Assembly: GCA_963921795.1 (NCBI GenBank)
Contig: OY997640.1
Span: 12,209,023 to 12,273,022 of the forward strand
Direction of reading: 5' to 3'
Length of the DNA stretch: 64,000 nucleotides
Origin: Nannobrachium achirus
Lineage: Eukaryota > Chordata > Actinopteri > Myctophiformes > Myctophidae
The notes below the pieces were generated by a model that saw nothing but the letters and a program-made list of their open reading frames with translations, was not told where the DNA came from and searched no databases. The translations under genes and the position numbers were made by a program. Shown one piece after another: positions 56,714 through 64,000 of the stretch (the first letter of the stretch is position 1; every line of letters begins with the position of its first letter).

Positions 56714-57135
56714 TCGTACATCAGGGGTTCCCAAACTTTTTTGTCTCAGGGCACCCCGTGAATATTTTTTTAAAATCCGAGGCACCCCTACATTATAATT
56801 TTCACTCCCAGCACCTCATATTTATTGCATATCGTTGTTGTCGGGTGGAACCCTTGTATGTTCAAAACCGTTCATTTTATATTTATCATCTATAAAATGT
56901 ACTAAACTAGTGAAAACAGCAGATCTACAAGCACACAACGCCTCGCGATGCGAGACTGAAAATAACTGTGTACTTCAAGTTTAAAATGATACTAAATATT
57001 TTTTCAAGTGTCCAAATAAATTCCAAATATTATCAAATGATCTCGCGGCACCCCTGGACTGCCGTCGCGGCACCCCAGGGTGCTCCGTCACCCCAGGGTG
57101 CTCCGTCACCCACTTTGAAAACCCCTGTCATACAT
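56714..57135. mobile_element. hAT-type MITE, CAGGGGTTCCCAAACTTTTT family, copy 1
   Basis: TCGTACAT (56714-56721) and TCATACAT (57128-57135) match at seven of eight bases. The ends are CAGGGGTTCCCAAAC and TTTGAAAACCCCTG. It has half of a GTGAAAACAGC-type hairpin at about 56910-56947. Confidence 0.85.
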
Positions 57136-57329
57136 ATTCTGAAAAAACCTGTAGACTTGACATTCAGTAATGGGGTCTTACTTGAAGGCTATATGTATTT
57201 AGGCACTCATTTGAATAGGAAATGTACGTAGGCCTATATAAATATAGATTTTACTGTCATGTTTGAGGGTCAAGAGTGGCTGTCCCTCTCGGTAGTAAGT
57301 CTCTACTGGTCCTGCCTAGCTCCCCCTGC

Positions 57330-57640
57330 CCCGGTAGAAAAAAGAGGAGAAGACTGATGTCAGAAAGGGAGCAAATTAGACCCTGGAAACTACCGCCCTA
57401 TTTCTATACTAAGTTCCATCTCGAAGGTGATGGAAAGAATAGTCTATGAACAGGTTGAAAAGTATATTGCCAGGAAAAAAATATATATATACAAATTCCA
57501 GTCTGGCTTCAGAACATTCCACTCGACTGACACATGCCTCCTCTATTTGAGTCGACCACATCAAGCACGAGGTGGATGCTGGCAAGACACTGTGAACCAC
57601 TCCATACTGGTTAACAAGCTAAAAGCAATTGGTTTTCATT
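57330..57640 (+). mobile_element. LINE reverse transcriptase fragment
   Basis: Translation gives NYRPISILSSISKVMERIVY, then FQSGFRTFHSTDTCLLYL and DTVNHSILVNKLKAIGF. These are conserved reverse transcriptase blocks 2-4 of a jockey/L2-like non-LTR element, with the stretch between TDTCLLYL and DTVNHS damaged. It lies just upstream of the KMT5A-like first exon. The end of the same LINE precedes the decayed duplicate at 56267. Confidence 0.75.
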
Positions 57641-57738
57641 ATGGACGGTATACCTTGCATGGGTGATTGTTACTCGTTATTCTTGTATGTTATTTGCAAA
57701 TAACTTGAATACATTTGATTAGGTGGCAGATAATAAAC

Positions 57739-60700
57739 ATGGGAAGAACTGCAAGGAGACGAGTTTCTCCAGAGACAGATGCTCTAAATTACATCAAGTC
57801 TGGAACTGACAAACCTGGACTTCGGTTCATCAGTACATACAAAGGTGAGCAATTTATAGAACATGTTTGATGCTGCTGTTCAACTAATGCAGAGAACTCA
57901 GCGCTTTGGCGTCCACTATAGCAGGGGTTCCCAAACTTTTTTGTCTCAGGGCACCCCATAAATATAAATACATTATAACTTTCACTCCCAGCACCTTATA
58001 TTTATAGCATATCATCGTTGTCGGGTGGAAACCTTGTATGTCCAAAACCGTTCGTTTTGTATTTATAATCTATAAAATGTACTAAACTAGTGAAAACAGC
58101 AGATCTACAAGCACACAACGCCTCGCGTCGCGAGGTGTTGTAGATCGGCTGTTTTCACTAGTTTTGTGCGACAGTCTTGTATGATGAAGCAGGGCTTTGC
58201 TTTACCAAAAGAAAAAATTACTTTGTACTTCAAGTTTAAAATGTTACTAAATATTTTTTCAAGTGTCCAAATAAATTCCAAATCTTATCAAATTGTCTCG
58301 CGGCACCCCTGGACTGCCGTCGCGGCACCCCAGGGTGCCCCGTCACCCACTTTGAAAACCCCTGCACTATAGGCCACTCATGTTATTTATAGACTGCAGG
58401 GCTCTACTTCCCCACATATTAGAGTATCAGACTATTCACGTTACCTTGGTATGAGTCAAATTAAGCCCTATAGGCAAGATTTCAAATTACCTCTACCTTG
58501 AATTGTTTGCAAAAACAATTAACCAAATGTTTTATACTAGTTCATGACGTGTTTATTTATTTTTCCCCAAAAGGGCGAGGCGTTTTTGCTACCAAAGACA
58601 TTTCTAAAGGAGAGTTTGTGGTGGAGTATCGTGGTGAACTTATAACACAAGCTGAGTCTCATGCCAGGAAACTGTCCAAGGCAGCCTCTGTATTCCTGTT
58701 TGATTTGCAGTGGAATGGAAAGTATTGGTGGTAAGTTATTATTAAAATATATTTTTATGCCAAGTAGTTGTTTGCTGACCTTATTCATTAAGGTACTTTC
58801 AGATGGGCATCAATTAACACAGGTCTGTTCCAGGTCTGCTCATGAGGGCCGCTACAAAATAAAAACTAAACACAATCCAGGTCTAGTCAGTCACAACTGC
58901 TTTATTGCACCTCGACTTCTCTGCATGTGCTACTATTAGGCGTGTTAATCACTGCCCATCTGAAAGGTGCTTTACTGTTCCCCAAAATGTAGGGCTGCCA
59001 TGACTACATTTAATGCTAAAGACCTGAATTGTTTTTCTATTCCTACATTTTTAGTGTTGATGCGTCTAAAGAGGATAATTCACTTGGGAGGCTTGTGAAT
59101 GACGAGCACCGGACTCCCAACTGTAAATTGAGAGTCATTGCCCTAGAGGGAAAACCTCACCTCTGTCTGTTTGCTGCGAGAGACATCTTACCAGGTGAAG
59201 AATTGAACTACAACTACGGAAAATCGAACTGGCCATGGCGGACTAAGGTGAGGACACATACTTAAACATTTATGCCTGACTTGCATATGTAGGTTCAAAG
59301 TGAGATGTAGTCTAATGTCAACAGAATAGAGCCCTGCACGGGCCTAAAATGTGGGCCCGGGCCCGGCCCTGGCCCGTGGACTTCAGTCCAGGCCCGGCCC
59401 GTGGCCCGTTTGGTGCCGCTATTTAAAGCCCGAGCCCGGCCCGAAGCCCGTCGCCTTATTATTAATTAATTATTTGTGTGCGTGGCTTTCACTGCTGTGC
59501 GCTGCAGCTGCACTCTCAAGGGGAGTCCATACTGTCACAGCCCACCGAAATTTGCGTCGGAAAGGTCCAGTTCAACTACAAAATGACATCTCTTGCAACT
59601 TCTGAAAAGGATTACTCATAATTTGAGTTCGGAAAGCTGCACGCACGTCAGAAAGTCGAAACTTTCCGACGAAAACTATGGTCGGAGAGGACGGAGACTG
59701 AGAGACGTGTACAGCCCTCTATACTATAGCTGTGCTCGTCTTGCGCTCTGATTAAAAGAAAGAAGTCAACACAACACAACAGCACAGCAAGTAATTACAC
59801 ACACATCATTCACAACGCAAGAAATCTTCCTCCACCCACCATTTGTTATGTTACTGTATATCTTCACTGCAATTAGATATTGATATTATTGTCGGCTTGC
59901 CGCCCGTGGTTTCAAGCCATCGTAAAATACAGAGTATCGTCCAGTACTAAAGAGTAAAGACGCACGCACGCATCCCGTAACTGATACGGGACTCGGGAGG
60001 TCGGGGAATCATTACAGGGCGATTTATTTGAGAAATGACGGTGAAATGGGTGAAACTACAGTAGTGCTCCTAATGTTATAGTCTCGCTGTGTATGTACAC
60101 GCAGAGTCGCAGAGTAGACTTGTGTGCCCGTCGCCCTCGGCTCGTTGCGGCTCTCCCGGCTCTCCATTGGCTAATGTACTCATGTCACGACCAATCAAGA
60201 GCCGTGTTGCTATAGATACGGATAGAGCCCATAGCCTAGAAGGCTATTAGCCTAGAAGGCTATGGGAGGCAGGCAGGCTGAGGCAGCACTCACTCACGCA
60301 CACACACCACACTCCATTCTAAGCGCACACACAGAGACGTCATGTGTGAAATTCACAGCGCGAAATGTTCCGAGCATGGTTCTGAGCCCGGGCCTAGGCC
60401 CGTTGGTGAGTTTCTAAACGAGCCCGAGCCCGGCCCGTTTTGGCGGGCCGGGCCGGGCCCTGGTCGGGTCCCGTCGGGCTTGCAGGGCTCTACAACAGAA
60501 GCAGGTTGTAGTAAGGACATGAAAATTAAATACAAATCCTTGTTGTTCTCAGACAGTCACGTTTGTGATGAGAGGACAGCAACACAGCATGCACTTGCAC
60601 CCCAGATGTACTACCGACATGTTATGCATACCTCTTATCTTATCCATATTCAATTACTTATTCTTCACAGACGTTGAATGACATGTGTGCAGCAGGTGAT

Positions 60701-63277
60701 GGCGACTGCCCCACAGACACGCATGGCTCCATCACAGCACCACGGCAAGATCCAGTCACTGCCAAGACGTCCACTTCCGTTGAAAAGGTAAATGTGGAGA
60801 GCACACCTTACAAATGATTTTTAGTTTATTTTCATTTCCTAATGTCTAGTGTATCACTTTAAATGTAGGCCTCACGGGGTCCCCAAGACACATGTTTTTA
60901 GGTGTGTGTGTGTGTGTTATGCAAGGTTGTAGCCAGAATAATTCAATCTTCAGAAGTCATGTATGTCCCCATGATGCACATTGACACTGGGTCCCCAAAA
61001 CCCATGTTTTTAAAATGTGTGTGTGTGTGTATTTAAGCAAGTATGTTCCAGGAGAACTGAAATTTCAGAAGACGTGTCCCCATGATGCACATTACCACAG
61101 GGTCCCCAAAACTGATGTGTGTGTGTGTGTGTATGTGTGTGTAAGTTTACGGAATGCATCAATTATCTGATCCATTTTAAGGCTATTCATTTTAGAGAAG
61201 CGTTGTCCACACTGATCACATCCCTAGACTTTCTCTCCAGTGTTGTCTTATGGCTATGTAGGTATTGTAAAGTGCATTTTGGTTGTTGATTATAATCTAC
61301 TGTACCAGTGAGAACATTATCTGATCTCACATCTGATTGTTTATCTTCTATTTGCTTAAATGGGGATTTCATAATAAGGTGTACTTTTAAAAAGTACTCA
61401 TAGACCACATACTCATAGACCGCACACCAAATGTGTTTGAAATACCTACTGTCCAACTAGCCTGGGCAGCATTCAGTTTCAGGTTTGTTATCAGGTCGGA
61501 AGCGGATGATATCGCTACATCATGTTGTAGTGTCGTTGTGTAGTCAGACAGACAGGAACATTCCTTCCATACTTACTTCCTTCCTCCTTTCCCCCATTGT
61601 ATCGATTGAATGTTCCGGTCTGTCTGACTACAAAACAATACTACAACATGACGTAGCAATATCATCCACTCCAGACCGGGTCACACAGCGATTTTGACAT
61701 GCCTACCTTTTGACTTTTAAATATTTAATGAATCTTATTCTTCACAGACGTTGAATGACGTGTGTGCAGCAGGTGATGGCGACTGCCCCACAGACACAGA
61801 CACGCATGGCTCCATCACAGCACCACGGCAAGATCCAGTCACTGCCAAGACGATCACTTCCGTTGAAAAGGTAAATGTGGAGAGCACACCTTACAATGAT
61901 TTTTAGTTTAGTTTCATTTCGATTGAATGTTCCGGTCTGTCTGACTACAAAACAATACTACAACATGACGTAGCAATATCATCCACTCCAGACTGGGTCA
62001 CACGGTGATTTTGACATGCCTACCTTTTGACTTTTAAATATTTAATGAATCTTATTCTTCACAGACGTTGAATGACGTGTGTGCAGCAGGTGATGGCGAC
62101 TGCCCCACAGACACAGACACGCATGGCTCCATCACAGCACCACGGCAAGATCCAGTCACTGCCAAGACGATCACTTCCGTTGAAAAGGTAAATGTGGAGA
62201 GCACACCTTACAATGATTTTTAGTTTATTTCATTTCCTAATGTCTAGTGTATCACTTTAAAGGGTAGGCCTCAAGGGGTCCCCAAGACACATGTTTTTAG
62301 GTGTGTGTGTTATGCAAGGTTGTAGCCAGAATAATTCAATCTTCAGAAGTCATGTATGTCCCCATGATGCACATTGACACTGGGTCCCCAAAACCCATGT
62401 TTTTAAAATGTGTGTGTGTGTGTGTGTGTGTGTATTTAAGCAAGTATGTTCCAGAAGAACTGAAATTTCAGAAGACGTGTCCCCATGATGCACATTACCA
62501 CAGGGTCCCCAAAACTGATGTGTGTGTGTGTGTGTGTGTATGTGTGTGTAAGTTTACGGAATGCATCAATTATCTGATCCATTTCAAGGCTATTCATTTT
62601 AGAGAAGCGTTGTCCACACTGATCACATCCCTAGACTTTCTCTCCAGTGTTGTCTTATGGCTATGTAGGTATTGTAAAGTGCATTTTGGTTGTTGATTAT
62701 AATCTACTGTACCAGTGAGAACATTATCTGATCTCACATCTGATTGTTTATCTTATATTTGCTTAAATGGGGATTTCATAATAAGGTTTACATTTAAAAA
62801 GTACTCATAGACCACATACTCATAGACCGCACACCAAATGTGTTTGAAATACCTACTGTCCAACTAGCCTGGGCAGCATTCAGTTTCAGGTTTGTTATCA
62901 GGTCGGAAGCGGATGATATCGCTACATCATGTTGTAGTGTCGTTGTGTAGTCAGACAGACAGGAACATTCCTTCCATACTTCCTTCCTTCCTCCTTTCCC
63001 CCATTGTATCGATTGAATGTTCCGGTCTGTCTGACTACAAAACAATACTACAACATGACGTAGCAATATCATCCACTCCAGACCGGGTCACACAGCGATT
63101 TTGACATGCCTACCTTTTGACTTTTAAATATTTAATGAATCTTATTCTTCACAGACGTTGAATGACGTGTGTGCAGCAGGTGATGGCGACTGCCCCACAG
63201 ACACAGACACGCATGGCTCCATCACAGCACCACGGCAAGATCCAGTCACTGCCAAGACGATCACTTCCGTTGAAAAG
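57739..63277 (+). CDS. KMT5A-like SET-domain lysine methyltransferase with repeated 3' exon (runs off window)
   Basis: Exons: 57739-57844, 58574-58730, 59055-59247, then 60671-60787, 61748-61870, 62065-62187 and 63155-63277, all with AG/GT borders and agreeing phases. The first three give 152 residues: MGRTARRRVSPETDALNYIK, GRGVFATKDISKGEFVVEYR (SET-I), WNGKYWWCVDASKEDNSLGR, then LVNDEHRTPNCKL and PGEELNYNYG, ending WPWRTK. This is the fish-expanded branch of KMT5A/SETD8, the enzymes that put one methyl group on histone H4 lysine 20. NDE replaces the usual NHS and YNYG the usual YDYG. The NDE change is common in the fish branch as I know it. Whether it methylates H4K20 is unknown. After the SET domain come at least four copies of a 39-41 residue exon. 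The stop codon is beyond the window. Start choice: the ATG in AAACATGGG, supported by the decayed duplicate. Confidence 0.82.
57914..58372. mobile_element. hAT-type MITE, CAGGGGTTCCCAAACTTTTT family, copy 2, in intron 1 of the SET gene
   Basis: CACTATAG at 57914-57921 is repeated exactly at 58365-58372. The ends are CAGGGGTTCCCAAAC and TTTGAAAACCCCTG. A nearly full GTGAAAACAGC-type hairpin lies at 58091-58164 (centre CGCCTCGCGTCGCGAGG), in the same place as in copy 1. Confidence 0.9.
59319..60500. mobile_element. hAT-type element, 1.17 kb, in intron 3 of the SET gene
   Basis: CAACAGAA at 59319-59326 is repeated exactly at 60493-60500. The ends TAGAGCCCTGCACGGGCC and GGGCTTGCAGGGCTCTA are inverted, with subterminal GGCCCGGGCCC-rich repeats. 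No transposase was recognised. It is non-autonomous and probably young, given its exact duplication. Confidence 0.9.
60671..60787 (+). CDS. Repeat exon copy 1 (39 codons)
   Basis: Starts TLNDMCAAGDGDCPTDTHG and ends TAKTSTSVEK/gtaaatg. It differs from later copies by missing one TD pair and by two substitutions (M for V, S for I). Phase 0 at both ends. Confidence 0.8.
61493..61682. repeat. Foldback inside the exon-array intron
   Basis: GATATCGCTACATCATGTTG and GTCAGACAGACAGGAACATT on the left pair with their complements on the right around a CTTCCTCCTTTCCCCC centre. It recurs at about 62905-63090, its right arm alone at 61921-62000, and its start again at the window edge (63985). The break of the short unit falls at the foldback centre. 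Confidence 0.8.
61748..61870 (+). CDS. Repeat exon copy 2 (41 codons)
   Basis: TLNDVCAAGDGDCPTDTDTH through TAKTITSVEK. Phase 0 at both ends. It belongs to the shortened unit. Confidence 0.8.
62065..62187 (+). CDS. Repeat exon copy 3 (41 codons)
   Basis: It looks the same as copies 2 and 4 at the protein level. Phase 0 at both ends. Confidence 0.8.
63155..63277 (+). CDS. Repeat exon copy 4 (41 codons)
   Basis: It looks the same as copies 2 and 3. The following intron repeats up to the window edge. Confidence 0.8.
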
Positions 63278-64000
63278 GTAAATGTGGAGAGCACACCTTA
63301 CAATGATTTTTAGTTTATTTTCATTTCCTAATGTCTAGTATATCACTTTAAAGGGTAGGCCTCACAGGGTCCCCAAGACACATGTTTTTAGGTGTGTGTG
63401 TGTTATGCAAGGTTGTAGCTGGAATAATTCAATCTTCAGAAGTCATGTATGTCCCCATGATGCACATTGACACTGGGTCCCCAAAACCCATGTTTTTAAG
63501 ATGTGTGTGTGTGTGTGTGTGTGTGTGTATTTAAGCAAGTATGTTCCAGAAGAACTGAAATTTCATAAGACGTGTCCCCATGATGCACATTACCACAGGG
63601 TCCCCAAAACTGATGTGTGTGTGTGTGTGTGTGTTTACCTAATGCATCAATTATCTGATCCATTTTAAGGTTATTCATTCTAGAGAAGCGTTGTCCACAC
63701 TTATCACATCCCTAGACTTTCTCTCCAGTGTTGTCTTATGGCTATGTAGGTATTGTAAAGTGCATTTTGGTTGTTAAGTATAATCTACTGTACCAGTGAG
63801 AACATTATCTGATCTCACATCTGATTGTTTATCTTCTATTTGCTTAAATGGGGATTTCATAATAAGGTGTACATTTAAAAAGTACTCATAGACCACATAC
63901 TCATAGACCGCACACCAAATGTGTTTGAAATACCTACTGTCCAACTAGCCTGGGCAGCATTCCGTTTCAGGTTTGTTATCAGTTCAGAAGCGGATGATAT

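Larger units (their letters stand above)
60671..64000 (+). repeat. Tandem array of the SET-gene exon unit (about 1.08 kb, one short unit)
   Basis: Exon copies begin at 60671, 61748, 62065 and 63155, so the spacings are 1077, 317 and 1090 bases. The sequence after 63277 repeats the same intron to the window edge, predicting another exon near 64245. Each full unit has the exon, a GGGTCCCCAAGACAC / GTCCCCATGATGCACATT minisatellite with GT runs, and a foldback near its end. The short second unit lacks most of the intron. Confidence 0.9.

Overview
This window reads as repeat-rich teleost fish nuclear DNA. The signs are split genes with GT/AG introns, many short CA, CT and AT arrays, L2-type LINE pieces, hAT, Harbinger and TTAA-target MITEs, and a KMT5A-like SET gene of the type fish carry in many copies. 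The one complete host gene with a clear family is a ladderlectin / type II antifreeze-like C-type lectin. A clupeiform-like fish is possible, but the sequence alone does not prove it.

Layout. 1-4.6 kb: no gene, with MITE pieces and palindromes. 4.59-13.64 kb: one hAT-type element with perfect 8-bp target duplications. It has swollen to 9 kb because it holds a collapsed second hAT (about 7.2-7.6 kb) and a gag-only LTR retroelement (8.53-12.45 kb). 13.7-17.5 kb: foldbacks, a Mutator-like element built of GCGACCCGGTCG minisatellite, and telomere-like TTAGGG tracts split by a LINE. 17.7-17.9 kb: an orphan C1q-domain exon. 18.2-20.9 kb: CpG-rich degenerate repeats and several tandem arrays. 21.0-27.6 kb: two copies of a segmental duplication. 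MITE insertions present in one copy are missing from the other. An L2 LINE fragment lies between the copies. 27.7-32.0 kb: the C-type lectin gene, minus strand, five coding exons and a TATA box. 32.88-45.20 kb: a PIF/Harbinger transposon with matching ends, a MADF DNA-binding gene entering from the left and a three-exon transposase (open through all exons) entering from the right. Inverted partial copies of the transposase lie inside its own large intron. 45-51 kb: SINE, microsatellites and another hAT with perfect target duplications. 51.48-51.72 kb: the orphan last exon of a trypsin-like protease, followed by a second Mutator-like MITE. 52.3-56.2 kb: repeats and microsatellites. 56.3-64 kb: a KMT5A-like SET-domain gene whose 3' coding exon is repeated at least four times in tandem, all in frame. 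The array runs off the window.

Genes working together: the Harbinger MADF protein and transposase are the usual two-protein pair of that family. The lectin, C1q exon and protease exon are all of kinds used in fish innate defence or plasma. Only the lectin is complete here, and nothing shows that the three are linked in function.

The most unusual signals are (1) the in-frame tandem exon array in the SET gene, (2) a family of about 70-80 bp near-perfect hairpins with the core AGCAGATCTACAAGC, seen whole or as half-sites about twenty times across several unrelated repeat families, and (3) the Harbinger element with convergent genes and self-antisense fragments. Exon borders and open frames were read by eye. 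Identity levels are impressions, not computed values.
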